The notes beneath the pieces are model-generated. The model worked only from the letters and a program-made list of their open reading frames with translations. It searched no databases and was not told the DNA's origin. From the NCBI GenBank assembly GCA_026724425.1, contig JAIUCV010000009.1:23949846-24013845 (forward strand): a DNA stretch of 64,000 bases. The letters run 5' to 3'. Both the position numbers and the translations under genes were made by a program. The stretch comes from Erythrophleum ivorense. Taxonomy: Eukaryota > Streptophyta > Magnoliopsida > Fabales > Fabaceae. Of the stretch, positions 37,736-50,574 are shown one piece after another (position 1 is the first letter of the stretch; every line of letters starts with the position of its first letter).

Positions 37736-39702
37736 TGACAATTGTGTTAGGCAATCTCAAATAAAACTAGGTAGAAAAATAAACTTGTAGGTAATGGTGC
37801 AACCTAAGTCATTTTCCAAAGAATTTTTGCCTCTAATTGTTTGTGAAAGAGTATTCCAAGTATCACTAAATGAAAATTGTTTAGGGGATTTTGAATTACT
37901 AAAATTTAATTGAATTAAACTTAAAATGACAAGAGCTAAAAGCTTAAGACTAAGTGAAGTAAACAACTACGAAAATGTGGTAACTAGCCTTTAAATGGAC
38001 TCCCTAGAATTCAATTATCCTTGCTCCCTTTCTAATGTACTAAAATTAGATTTAAACTCTTGCTCATTAGTGTATTCTCCATAAGAACTCTTGAATTATC
38101 ATCCAAGACTCAATTCACCAATAATTCAAGGACTTTGCAACCACAAGAAACCTTGAAGAATTAATTAATTGAGTTAGGAACAAGAACACACTAAAACCAA
38201 TCCTAAATGCTCACAAAATCTGTTGAACAATCCACTTTAAATGCCAATTAACTAATTAGAATAATGAATTCCTCAAGCACATCAATTGCTCAAAAATTCC
38301 AGCCACTTAATTCTGGACTTTCCACAAACATTTAGAGATCAAAATTAACATCCAAATATCAAATTACAACCAATCCACAATTCAAATCAATACAATTAAT
38401 TCCAGTAACTCAATTCCTAAATTAATGAGCTACACCTAGTCAAATTAATAAAGGAAACAATCTTGAAATTAAAAGATTGAGCAAAGAGAATTTATCCAGT
38501 TGGAGAGGCATTTTGAAGCTCAAATCTACATCAAGGGAGCCCATTCTTCAGCCAGCTACCTAGAGGAAATCAAGCAACCATGGATGAAGTGGATGGAGGA
38601 ATTTTGATGGAAGAATGAGCCATGGGAGAGGACGATTGAAGAAATTCCTTTTCTACTCGCGTACTGGAGTTTGCACAATGTCTTTCCCGTAGTGTTTCAC
38701 ATTCCATTCCTAGCTCGCGTCTCGTGTTGTTTTCATGTTGTTTTTGTCCGCCTTTTTCTTCGCGTCATTATTCACTTCATTCACTGTTGCCCCGTGCATT
38801 TTCAATTGTCACGTGCCTTCCTCTCTTAATATCTTAGCCTTTGGAAGAATGGATATGGATGATTGAAATGCGGATGTGTGGATGAGATAGTGTGTAATGT
38901 AATCGTGAATCATATGAGATGAAGGACGTCTTGGAGCTGCCTGTGTGTATTTTTCTCCTTTGTGTGTCACGTGATTACTTAAAATCAGCTCATGCCCTCT
39001 ACATCCAGCAGCTCAAGCTTACGTGTTGCTTATCCTCTACTATTCACATGTCTGTGCCTGTGTTTTGCTTCCTCAGCCTCTTCCTTGCGTTCACTTGTCA
39101 TGCAGTCATAGCTTCTTTCCTTACATGTTCCTTTGGTTCTGCCCTTGCGTGGTTCTTCCATGTATTTACAGCTTATACATCCTTTCCATGTCAGCTTTGC
39201 ATGGGTGTTTGAAGCCTTCATCACGTAAATCTCCTCCCTGTTCGGCAGCATCTTCATCTTTTCTTTTTAAAGCCCAGAACCCATAGCTGCATGCTTCTTT
39301 TTCACTCACCCAAGCTCATCACGTGCTCTGCATTTCGAGTCTACTTCTTCTCTTTCTCTCATTCGGCTCCAGTGTCTTCTTCTTCTTGATGTCCATGTGA
39401 AACTCTTCTCCCTTGCCACGAGTTTCCCACATCAGCTCGAGCTTCCTCTTCTGTTTTGTGCTTTAACCCATAACTTCTATTTCTTGCTTCTCTTTTGTTC
39501 TTCACGTGTTTTGCTTTTCTTCAAACCCAAAATCACACTTCCACGTCATCTTCTTTGCTGCCTATGTGCTCTTCCTCACGTCAACTCCTTCATGGGTGGA
39601 CCAGAGATATGTGTGAATGAGTTTATGAGCTGGACGTGCTTCCTTTTGCTGTGTGTGTGAGTGTTCTAAAGCTACTGGAACTCGTGGCCTGCACTCTATC
39701 AA
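37736..39702 (-). repeat. Athila 3' LTR, truncated
   Basis: Matches 54471-56503 from TGACAATTGTGTTAGGC through GCCTGCACTCTATCA, after which the two copies diverge. The right-hand copy continues for about 555 more bases that are missing here, together with the expected polypurine tract, so a deletion removed the start of this 3' LTR. A 74-base segment present in the other LTR at about 55042-55115 is also absent, between two copies of TAATTC. CACGTG motifs are at 38810, 38968, 39320 and 39503. Open frames here are accidental. Confidence 0.82.
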
Positions 39703-41050
39703 AATGAAATGCAATGAAAGCCCTGAATTAGTGTTTATCACTCTACTGTTTAGTGTTTAGGATGAAGTGCTTACTCTCAAATTCCGTCCTATCCAACTTT
39801 ACTATTATAAGATTCGCAAATATCTGCTTCTCCATCACTAAAATTTAATGCCAATAAATGAATCAAAAGGTCTTTATTATAGTTGTAATGTGGACCAAGG
39901 TATGAAACAAGTGGTAAACAAAAGAATGAAGGAATTTCAAAAAGCAAAGTGGATAGCATTAAAAGAAGAATAAGAATGGAATGCAAGTGCATTTTAAGGT
40001 CCCATTTACCACAAAAAATATATGCACTAAGAGAACAACTTTTCTTTTTTTTTTTCTTCTTTTTTTTATACATTTCAAATGCTTTTCTTTTGTTTTTTTC
40101 TCTTTTTTATTTATTTTTATTTTTTTCAACAAAACAGTCATTCATTTTTTTTTCTTTTTTTTTCCTTTCTCCTCTATCTTTTTTTTCTTGGAATATTCCC
40201 AAAGAAGAACTAACAAACGGCCTATAAATGATGTGAAAAATGTACCTCCACCCACCTTAACAAGATACATTGCCCTTAATAATCAAAAGTATCCTAATCA
40301 AGGTAAGAAGAACATTTGTTTGTTTTTCATGGCTAAAAGGCTAAAAATAAAACATATATGGCTCAAAGGGGGTAAAGCAAATGGATTAAATACAAATAGA
40401 ACGGCTCTTTGGCTCTAGCTAAAACAAAATAACAATGAATGCCTTAATCCTTTTCATGCATGTCAAATGAATAAATGTGGCCTTGAATAAGATTTAAGCC
40501 AAGTTCTAGAGTAAAAGCAAGATAAGGGATACACACTATAAATGAATATCAGTAGGTTCAAAAATCCCACAAGGTAAATTGACCATCATCAAATTTCAAT
40601 AAAGCAAAGCTAATTGCCACTTAACTTGCATTCTCAACACAAGATCAATTCCCTATCAAATCAAGATATATCAAAGTTATGATCCCCTCAATACTAGCAA
40701 CTTCCACAAAAACATTGTTTAAAAAAAAAATTTGAAAAACAACACTAAACTTCAACACTCAAAAATAAAACAAAAGACTAAAAAAAAACTAGAAAAATCA
40801 ACTAACCAAAATAAAATAAAAAAATAAAAACTTTATTTGCATCCCCCTACATTTAAACATTGCATTGTCCTCAATGCCAACACATAATACAATCAACAGA
40901 AAGACAACACAATATAAAAGAGGAAAGGGAAAGGATATAATTAGATAATCAGGATGGGTCATGAAGTTGGAGCTCCTCCTTGTCATCCCTTGGAACTCCT
41001 TCATGAAAGTGCTTGAGCCTATGTCCATTAACTTTGAATTTTGCTCCAAT
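39703..41050 (-). other. Athila 3' untranslated interior
   Basis: Non-coding sequence between integrase and the 3' LTR. It contains a long poly-T/TTTTC tract at about 40045-40190 and A-rich stretches near 40710-40830. On the minus strand there is a G-run, TGTAGGGGGATGC, near 40840-40855. Nothing coding is supported. Confidence 0.6.
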
Positions 41051-42100
41051 CTACTCATCCAAAAGCTTAACTACACCAAAAGGAAAAACATCAGAGACTA
41101 CATATGGACCTTCCCATTTAGAACGAAGCTTACCTGGCCTGAGTTTTAAGCAAGATTTATAAAGTAGAACTTTTTGGCCAACTAAAAAGTCCTTTCTTGC
41201 ACTCATCTTATCATGGAATGCCTTTGTCTTTTCTTTATAGATCCTTGCATTATCATAAGCTTCCAAGCAGATCTCTTCAAGCTCTTGGAGTTGGAATTTT
41301 TGGTAAGAACCTGCTCCATTCAAATCCAAATTGCATTTCTTTACAGCCCAATAAGCTTTGTGCTCCACTTCTATTGTAAGTGACAAGCTTTCCCAAATAC
41401 CAGCCGATAAGGTGAATGCCAATAGGAGTCTTGTAGGTAATCCTATAGGCCCAAAGTGCATCATCTAGCCTCTTACTCTAATCTTTCCTATTTGGTTGCA
41501 CTATTTTCTCCAAAATTTGCTTCACTTCTTGTTAGAAATCTCTACCTGCCCATTTGTTTGAGGGTGATATGGAGTAGCTACCTTATGCATGACACCATAC
41601 TTGCTAAGCAAGCTTTACATATTCCGGTTGCAAAAATGAGTGCCTTGGTCACTGATAATGGCTCTGAGGATACCGAACCTGCAGAAAATGTGAGAGCGAA
41701 CAAACTCTACAACCATAGAAGAATCATCAGTCCTAGTGGGTTTTGCTTTCACCCACTTTGAAACATAATCAATAGCCAATAAAATGTATGCAAAGCTAAA
41801 AGAAGTAGGAAAAGGTCTCATAAAATTAATGCCCTACACATCAAAGACTTTACAAAACAAAATGGGATGCTGTGGCATTTCGTGTCTCCTAGATATGCTA
41901 CCTATTTGTTGACACCTGACATATCTTTTACAAAAATCAAAAGCATCATGAAACAAAGTAGGCCAATACAATCCACTATCTAAAACCTTCCTAGTTGTGT
42001 GTTTTGGACTAAGGTGACCTCCACATGCAAGTGTATGACAAAATTTCAAAATAGAATCAAATTCTATATCAGGCACACAACGTCTAATCACTTGGTCACT
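41051..42100 (-). pseudogene. Athila integrase remnant
   Basis: The integrase of the Athila polyprotein, which would insert the element DNA into the chromosome. Reading right to left, a zinc-binding segment (CGGHLSPKHT ... C-x2-C near 41930-42020) is followed by the catalytic core. The three acidic residues are visible: Asp in LLAIDYVSKW (about 41770), Asp in IISDQGTHF (about 41645) and Glu in GQVEIS (about 41550). The C-terminal part includes GIWESLSLTIEVEHKAYWAV and KLRSKWEGPYVV near 41075-41110. The frame is broken between these parts (for example near 41600 and 41830), so it is a pseudogene. The Athila assignment is from the characteristic AYWAVK and KWEGPYVV blocks. Confidence 0.82.
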
Positions 42101-42129
42101 GCATAGTTTCTACAAGTATGGATCATCCT

Positions 42130-42780
42130 AAATATAATACCTAGTTTCACTCCTAAAATTATTCAACTAATATTTATTAAAATCAACAGGCAATTCAGAA
42201 GTAGCTAGATAATTCACTAAGTCAACATACCATGGGTAGAAACTATAGATAGCACACAAATGCTTATATGGGAAATCATCATCAATAGGTAAGGAATCTA
42301 CCTTCGGAGCCTCAATTTTGCTTAAGTAGTCTGCTACCAAGTTTTTTGCTCTGCTTTTATCCTGGATGTCAATATTAAACTCTTGAAGTAACAGCATCCA
42401 TCTAATCAATCTTGGCATTGCATCAAGCTTCTTCAGCAAGAACTTCAAGGCAGTATGATCAGTAAAAAAAATCACTTTAGTATCAAGCAAATAAGATCTA
42501 AACTTATCCAAAGCAAAAACAATAGCAAGAAACTCTTTTTCTATAGGTGTATAATTTGCTTAGGCCCCATCCAGAGTTTTGGAAGCATAAGCTATCACAT
42601 GGGACCTCTTATTCACTTTTTGGCTCAAAACTGCACCCATAGCAAAATTAAAAGCATCACATAAAAACTCAAATGGGAGGTTTCAATCAAGGGGTTGAAT
42701 AATGGGTGGGGAAGTCAATCTTTTCTTAAGATCATCCAAAGTTGTTTTACATTCATCATCAAAATGGAAATCAACATCTT
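42130..42780 (-). pseudogene. Athila RNase H remnant
   Basis: Ribonuclease H domain that would degrade the RNA strand during reverse transcription. From right to left: DDLKKRLTSPPI (connection to RT), LCDAFNFAMGAVL with the first catalytic Asp, EKEFLAIVFALDKFR with the catalytic Glu, and FFTDHTALKFLLKK with the next Asp. Then come RLIRWMLLLQEFNIDIQDK and the usual NLVADYLSK end near 42330. A stop lies between the first two motifs (near 42560-42565), so it cannot be translated through. Confidence 0.82.
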
Positions 42781-43021
42781 TTTGTAACAGCTTAGATAAT
42801 GGCAAAGCAATTTTACTAAAATCCTAGATGAATCTTCTATAAAAATTTGCATGCCCTAGAAAAGAACGGACCAAAATCAACACATGTCGGGTATGGCAGA
42901 GAAGTGACAAAATCTATCTTAGCCTTATCAACCTTTATGCCCTGTTCAGATACAACATGACCTAATACAATGCCTTTCCATACCATAAAATGACACTTTT
43001 CAAAATTAAGTATAAGGTTCT

Positions 43022-45773
43022 TGTAACACCTTACTGACTTCATTCCAATTAACCTCCCTCTAGACTTGATTCCATATGATTTCCCCGGGAAATGACCGAA
43101 ACCGTGGTATTTCACTACTTAAAGTCGGGGTTTAACCGGTCATATTTTGCCCCGTGGGTCCTGTGAACCCATCATTCACATTCTTTACTCAAACACCATT
43201 TATACAACTTGTACATAGTTTCAAACATCTCCCAAATTACGGTTAAGAAGCCAAAAACTCAGAAATTACAATTTCTCAATCGGGCCCATAAATCATATTT
43301 CTGGCTCCAACTTTGGAAAATCACAACTAATTCTAGAAAAATGAAAATCAAGAAAATCATAGCTCTCTGGAAAGCTTGGGATATTAAATTTACACGAAAA
43401 ATAACTCCCGGCCTCACTCTCAACGTTTAGACCCTCATTGACATCGAAATAGGAACAGATGTCCAGCTGTCCCTGATACTGGTGCAGTTTACTGTCATGA
43501 ACTTCGGAAAGTCGTAATTAAATCCAAAAAAATCCCATCAGGGCAAACTATACCAATTTGGAAAGCTACAGATGTGAACTATAGGAAAAAAATAAGTCCA
43601 GATCAGTTCAGGAGTTCTAAGACCTCGAAACCCGATAAAACAGTAACGAAGGTCAGAAACTTCCCTGATGCTGATACAGAACTTCAGTAAATCGTTTCTC
43701 TCTCTACAGACCTCCAATTAAAGTGCTTCTAGTTGGTATAGGTCACTGTGGATATCTAGTTTAGGCTCCTAAAGTTTCATGACATTTGGACATCATTTGG
43801 TCTATGGATGACATGGTTTCATTTTCGGACCCAATGTACAGTACCATGACCAAACCATTGAAATTTCCCAATTTCAACAATTCACCAAATATTCTCTAGA
43901 CCTCCGAATATTACCCACTCTAGCTTATCAAGAAGCTCTCAATAGACTCTAGAGGCATGCCAAATTTCATAACAAGAAGAGCTCATCCGGTCATACTTTG
44001 ACGGAGCTCACCCACTTGGTGGTTTTAGCACCACATGGGGTTCAAAACGGGTCTAAATGACCTCCCACATGCTCTAACCTCTATTGGGCAAATTTAAAAG
44101 TACAAACATAGCATATATGAATTATCTAAGTAATCCAAATCATCATACATTCCAATTTCACTATGCTATGGAAGAGAATACACCATTTCACATAAGCCTC
44201 AAAAGGCCAACTTATACATTCTCATTACTTTAACCCTTTATATCATCCATACATCATTTGTACATACATTCACATGTGCTCATATAGCTACAACACCAAA
44301 AAGAATAGGTGCACTCTCATTTTGGTACCTTATACATCAAAATAACCAAAAGCTATACATCATGCTACTATGCTCTTCTAGGCTCCGTGAGGTGTGCTCG
44401 CCTCTCCCTGAACACCACCTGAATAATAGGATGGGAGGGGAAGGGGGTGAGATTCGGGAGAATCTCAATAGCTCATACTCATTCAAGATGCAACCAAGGC
44501 ATATAACTATTCTAGCATGCATACAAGCCACAATAACACCACACATGCCATGTTATCAAACCAATGCCAAGACTAGGCTCTAGGGACTTTCGGTCTAGCC
44601 TCACCCGAGCTTTAGGACTTTTGGATCGGCCTCACCCTTGGTTTAGGGACTTTTGGTTCCTCCTCACCCGTCTCAAGGGACTTTCGGCACCACCTCACCC
44701 GAGCAATTTCCACACATCATATCATGAACATATTGGTACCAATGCATCAAGGCAAAATCAATGGCATATCTCATCATACAAGCACATACACAACATATAA
44801 TGACTATTACACAACCAAGAATGCAACAAGAAAGGAGTAGAGAGCTACCTTCTCAGATTACACAAGTCTTCCCTTTCAATTTCTCCTCTCCCTCCTTGAT
44901 TTCACACTCACAACAAGGTGGAGTTTCTTCCTTCGAGCTAGGCATAACAAAAGCATCAAATCATTCTCTCATAGCTTAAATAACTCTCACAAAGCTAAAA
45001 GAAACTCTTCATCAAGTTAAACCCTCATTACCCTCACAGATCTAGGGATTCTCTCTCTAGAACTCTACTCACTCTCCTTCCTCTCTCAAGCTCTCCTAGA
45101 AGAAAGCAAGGAAGAAGAATTGAGGATAAATGAGTTCTACCCTCCTTCTAGAGTAGTTTTCCTATTTCCCTCTTCTGAACCTCTCCTAACTCAGCTTCTA
45201 AAACCGTAGGAAGAGAAAGCAAGAGGAGGAGACAACAGGCTAAGGAGAAAAGCTAGGGAAATCTAAAGCTTACTCACCTCTTTGCTTGATCTCCTCGCTT
45301 CTTGGCCTCTCTCTCTCTCTCCACCGCTCTCTTCTCTCTCTTTGGTCGAAGCTCAGGTCGGTTCTAAGAGAAAGGAAAAGTTTAGACTCTTTAAAAAGTC
45401 AAAATCTCTCTTTTTATGCCTTTCTGGACCGCTCTCGCTATAGCGAGTCATTCCCTCGCTACGGCAAGCTCGTGCAAGTTCCAGACTTTGCCTTCGCTAT
45501 GGCGTCGCTACGGCGAGCTCGGCCTGTTCCAGACCTCTGCCTTCGCTATAGTGCCGCTATGGCAAGCAACTCTCTGGTTTCTGTATGGAATGTCGCACTC
45601 GCTATAGCTAGGAACATCTTAGCTATTGCGAGGAGGCATTCTCGCTATGGCGACTCTATTTCTCGCTATGGCGAGAAGACTTAGAAAATTTTCAGCTCTC
45701 CGAAAATTTCCCAGCTTCCTCTTTTCTCTTTTATTCTCCAATTTCTTATCTTTCCTCTTTTCTGGTTGTTACA
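43022..45773 (-). mobile_element. Family B solo LTR inside Athila RT (TSD GTTCT)
   Basis: On the minus strand it begins TGTAACAACCAG at 45773 and ends GTAAGGTGTTACA at 43022. GTTCT flanks it at 43017-43021 and 45774-45778. It is 2752 bases long, carries the TCGCTATAGCGA cluster at 45431-45680, the hairpin at 44448-44467 and the CCAAAAGTCC-type array near 44580-44700. It is younger than the Athila element it interrupts. Confidence 0.92.
45431..45680 (-). repeat. TCGCTATAGCGA palindrome cluster in LTR B
   Basis: About ten full or partial copies, including CTCGCTATAGCGAG at 45436-45449 and CTCGCTATGGCGAG near 45661-45674. Spacing is irregular. It is at the same distance from the LTR start as in the copy at 33515-33740. 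Confidence 0.85.
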
Positions 45774-48700
45774 GTTCTTTTCTATGCATCTCGCTAGGAC
45801 TCTATCCAAACTATACAGGCAGTCATCAAAAGAGTTCCCATATATAGTGAAATCATCCATAAAAATTTCTATACAATGTTTAAGAAAATCACTAAAAATA
45901 GAAACCATGCATTGTTGGAAAGTTCTAGGGGCATTGCAAAGACTAAAAGGCATTCTTCTATAGGCAAATGTTCTAAATGGGCATGTAAACATTGTCTTCT
46001 CTTGATCCTCTGAGGCTATGCATATCTAGAAATAACCTGAAAATCCATCAAGAAAATAGTAGTGAGACTTCCCAGCTAAGCATTCAAGCATCTAATTAAT
46101 AAAAGGAAGGGCGTAATGATCCTTTCTAGTAACTAAATTAAGCCTCCTATAATCAATGCAAACCTTTTAACTGTTCTATACACGGGTGGGCACCAATTCA
46201 TTATTTTCATTATAGACCACTATGATCTCTGATTTTTTTGGAACTACCTACACAGGACTAACCCATTGATTGTCAGAAATAGAATATATAATACCAGCAG
46301 ATAAAAGTTTGGAAACTTCCTTTTTAACAACATTAAGAATAAGTGGGTTCAGTCTCCTTTGAGGTTGTCTCACTGGTTTTGCCCCAGCCTCTAACAAAAT
46401 TTGGTGCATGCATGTATCAGGGCTAATGCCAAGTATGTCTGTAGCACCATATTTTTCTAACTCATTTCACAACATTCCCATACTTAACATTCATAGATTC
46501 CATGAAAGAGCAAGAAAAAGGGGGATTAAAAATTACATTTCTTTGCGTTACGTAGCGTATAAAAATTTCATTCAATGTCACATGGATCATATGAACTCAT
46601 GTATCATATTCTCCTATTTAACTACTCTATTAAAACTAAAAACCATTTAAGAAAGTGGCTTGGAACTCATACAAGTAGGTAAAACACATTAATTCCCATG
46701 GATTTGCCATAGTCAGAATTTCAATTTTTCTATCACAATTTCATAAATTCATAACTAAATCCACAAAAATCAAAATCCAAGCAAGCTTTACCATTACAGA
46801 AATCTCTGGATGTCTATCCCATGGTAAAAATAATTTCAGTTCTTGAATCATTAAGGGGAAGACGTTTGATATTTGAAAAGTCACTGAGGTCGCAGCTGCC
46901 TGGGCTGCTATTTCAGATTACTGATACAAACTTCTAAAATTCATAACTAATTTTATAAAAATTGAAATTACAAAAATTTAGTTATTCTGGAAATCTAAAA
47001 ATGTTGAATTTATGATAAAAATAATTTCAGAATGAAAAAAATACGTTTAGCCATTGGAAATCTATAGAACAGTGACTGGACTCCTGGGGCGCCACTACTA
47101 CTGATAGCGAATTTCAAAAATGCATAACTCTTTTCTCAGACCTCCAAATGATGTGATCTCAGTGGCTAAAGAAATCTTATGACATCTAGTTTATTCCTGT
47201 AAAATTTCAAAAGCATTGGACCCCATTTGCCTATTGGATGACACAAAATACAAATCTGCCAGTGTGAACAGTGCACATACCAGAATCAATAGAAAATCCC
47301 AACTTTGAAAATTCATCAAATATTATCTAGACCTCCAAAAATTATGTTCTTTATCTTCCCAAAAATACCTCAACAAACTCTAATTGCATACTAAATCTCA
47401 GATAAAAAAGAGCTCATTTGGACAAAAAGTGGCATAGGGTTGCAATTGGGCCATTTTTATGCCTCTTAATGGTTCAAGGATGGGCAAAATGGCTCCTATG
47501 GTTCTTGAGGCTACTTAAGCACATGGGAATGGCCCAAAAAGACTCTTTAAACTTGTCTCAAAGGCATGGAGGCTCAAAACACAGAATTTCATTTCCCATC
47601 CCCAAGCTATGTACTAAGAGACATACACTTGAAATGACCATCCAATAATTGCAATACATTCCATTTATCCACAAATTTCACACATACATCATGTATTAGG
47701 ATATTTACACATGTTCCATTCATTGTACATCAATTCTAACAAAAGATTATATCATATATCACTCCTTTGGTTACAACATAAAGAAAATTAAAAGCTTTAT
47801 GATCAAGGCTTCATCTCCTCACTTGGTGGCTTCCATTTCCTTGTTCATTGGCTCCACCTAGCATGTTAAGATATTGGAGAGGAGGGAATGAGATTCAAAG
47901 AATCCCAATAGCTTATCTCCCATTCAATTATACATAATGGATGTAAACAAGTCTCATAAATGCATGTATGGTCATGTTGATATGTACAAACATTCAAGAA
48001 GCATTTTCATCACTTGAGAATATCATACATAGTATGCAAAGGCTTGCCAAGCAAGTGGATTGGCCTCACCCAATTTCTTGTAGATAATGAACTTACCTCA
48101 CCCATTCTTTAACGCATTCTTGGACTCAACCATGCTCTTAGAAGCCCACTTTGCTTTTGGGAGACTCTTTGCTTTGTCTCAACCAATACTAAGGGTTCTT
48201 GGCTCATCCTCACTATGGTTAAGGGTTTTTTGCCTCACCACACTCAAGCAAGCCCAAGCACACATCAAAATATCACATGAAACATAATATGTCATCATAA
48301 AACCATGGCATATGAAATCATGCTATCACACTTTTCATGACTTAAAAATACACATACACACATTCTAAGACAAACAAAACATACATCCATGCATGAGAGA
48401 AGGTGGAGAGAGCTACCTTGGAAGTAATTACATACTTTGTCCTTAAGCCTTGAGTCCTCTCCCTTGACCTCACACACCCAAGAAGGTGGAGATCATTTCT
48501 CTTGGCCTAGACACACCAAAAGAAACATGAATTACTCATGGGAACAAGCCTTGGCATTATACACACTTTATATGATGCTACTTTAGTTTATGGCTCCATT
48601 ATGCTTCCATAAGGCACTTAATGAAGTAACTACAAAAATTCATGATCTTGGCTCCCTTCTCTCCTTTAATCTATGATTCTTGACTCCATTTAGACCCCTT

Positions 48701-49238
48701 GGAGTCATCACACAATTATTTTAAGGAGCCTAACTAGGAATTGCTTCATTATGCTACATTATGGAGCCTAGACCTCCATCTTACTATCTATGACTTCTAA
48801 ATTTTTCCTAAAGGTTCCTCCCATCTTCTACCATCATATGAAGTCCCAAACTAAGGTTAGAATAAATTAAAACACTCTCTAACCCCTCCATCTATCCTAG
48901 GTTGACATTATGGAAGGATTTGGGGTTCAAAAGGTTTGCAATTTTTCCTTGATGGGAGAGCCACTTGGGAGGCTTTTTATAGGTCTTAGAAGCTCAATGG
49001 AAAATTTAAATGGCCAAGGAAATTCTCATAGATTAAATCAGTTTTTATAATTCCTTCAAATGCACTACACTTTTGTAACTTGGATTTCATTAGTTTTTCT
49101 TGCAATTTCTTTGCTTTCTTAGATGGGAGGTGCATGTGGGAAGCTCTCTAGGGGTCTTAGGAACTCATGCGAACATTCATATGGGCTTGGGAACTCTTAG
49201 ATAAAATCATATTTTTGCCTATATCTTTGAATCCCTAA

Positions 49239-49556
49239 GGGCCTGTTTGGTAAACTATTTTCAGAACAGTTTTTTGTTTTTAAAAATAAAAAAACAAAAA
49301 AACTTGTTTGATAATGTGTTTTTAATGAAGTGTTTTGTAAAACAAAAAATAGAATTTTTTTTTCGGAAACAGAAAAATCAAAACATATTTTAGATGTTTT
49401 GTAACCTTTGTTCTGTAGAATCAGAAAAAAAATAGAAAACAACTACTTTTCAGAATAATAATTCAAACAACTTTTTTAATTTTTTTATTCTCAAAACTTG
49501 TTTTAAAAAATATCTATTTTGAAAACAATAAAACAAAAACAGAATCAAACAGGCCC
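49239..49556. mobile_element. Tourist-like MITE (TSD TAA)
   Basis: A 318-base AT-rich insertion with inverted terminal repeats GGGCCTGTTTGG and CAAACAGGCCC. TAA lies on both sides (49236-49238 and 49557-49559). The termini and the three-base duplication fit PIF/Harbinger MITEs of the Tourist type. It has no transposase. An 8-base duplication, expected for hAT elements, is not present. Confidence 0.78.
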
Positions 49557-50574
49557 TAACTTTCCATTCTTGGTTCTCTTTTGCTTCTTAATGAATTCCA
49601 CTTGTATCTTCCTAATCTTCACATTATAGAACCCCTAATTCTATCTTAATATGGTCAGAATTTATCTCCTATGGAATGGGCCCTAAGGTGAACGAAAATT
49701 CCATGGAGGAAGCAAGCAAGGAGAAGCAACAAAACAAGAAGGAATACCTTAGTTTTTTGTTTCCTTCAAAGCCTCTTTCCCCTGGTGTAAAGTCCTCCTT
49801 GAATTCTTACTCTTCTCCCTCTGAACCAGACCCAAAAATAGCCCCACTTCATCAAACAAAACTATAGAAAGGAAGGTGGGAAGGAGGAGAAGAGAGTTTC
49901 TAAAGAGAGAACTAGAAAAAGTCTTGATTTCCATACCTTTTCTTATTGGTTTTTCTCCCTCCTTGAGCTCTCTCCTAGTGCATCTCTCTTCTTTGGATTC
50001 TCTCTTTGGTTTGGGTAGAATAAAGGTTCTGTTATGATGAAGGAGAAGGGGGACGCTTCATATATCAAAAGGAGATACATACAAGCTTTTTAAAAATGTC
50101 ACTTTTGTCCTTCATTCTTGGCTAATTCATTTGAGGCTCATTTTAGCTCCTTTTTGAGAATCATATTTTTCATCATAAAATTAGATCCTCAATTTAGTAA
50201 AATGCCTTTGGAATCACTCAAAACGGACCTAAAACCTTCTCGAACGATCTAGTCAAAGTTCGGGCTCACTGCCATTGGAAAATGTATATCGCAGGAGCTT
50301 TAACTGTCTCAGGACTTCCCATGGTTTTCAAGGTCTCTGAGAACCTCGGAGAACTCAAAACTTTCATTTGAAAAGCCTTCCTATGAGTTTTTCAAAAAGT
50401 GCCCATATTTATGAAAATGCCACTGGCCTTTCGGCAAATTTTTTAAATCACTCCGGCCCTGATTTCTGGGTAACTCAATGCTCAAATCCTCATTTTTCAC
50501 TATTTATAATTCTATCATAATTTTATTTGACTCCAATTCCTTCTATTTCGGGGATTCGTTTTGTATCTGGCCCA

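Larger units (their letters stand above)
42781..46439 (-). pseudogene. Athila reverse transcriptase, split by a B solo LTR
   Basis: Reverse transcriptase of the Athila polyprotein. The N-terminal and palm parts lie at 45774-46439 and the rest at 42781-43021; between them sits the LTR 43022-45773. The right-hand part shows WVSPVQVVPKK near 46240-46275 and, at 45681-45992, TFAYRRMPFSLCNAP and the catalytic FMDD (about 45840-45850), still intact. The left-hand part continues with FEKCHFMV and the GHVVSEQGIKVDKAKID block. Before the LTR arrived the frame already had stops upstream (for example near 46020 and 46180). The GTTCT duplication at the break shows a simple insertion. Confidence 0.85.

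Noticed and set aside
38919..39660. Several overlapping Cys/Leu/Phe-rich frames that look like membrane proteins
   Set aside because: They are in the Athila 3' LTR, overlap in several frames and owe their hydrophobic look to a pyrimidine-rich strand. Similar frames in the other LTR (55749-56706) confirm the LTR origin.
39981..40418. 145-codon Phe-rich open frame
   Set aside because: It is produced by the poly-T tract at about 40045-40190 in the Athila untranslated interior.
49231..49564. hAT-type origin of the 318-base inverted-repeat element
   Set aside because: No 8-base target duplication; TAA on both sides fits PIF/Harbinger better.
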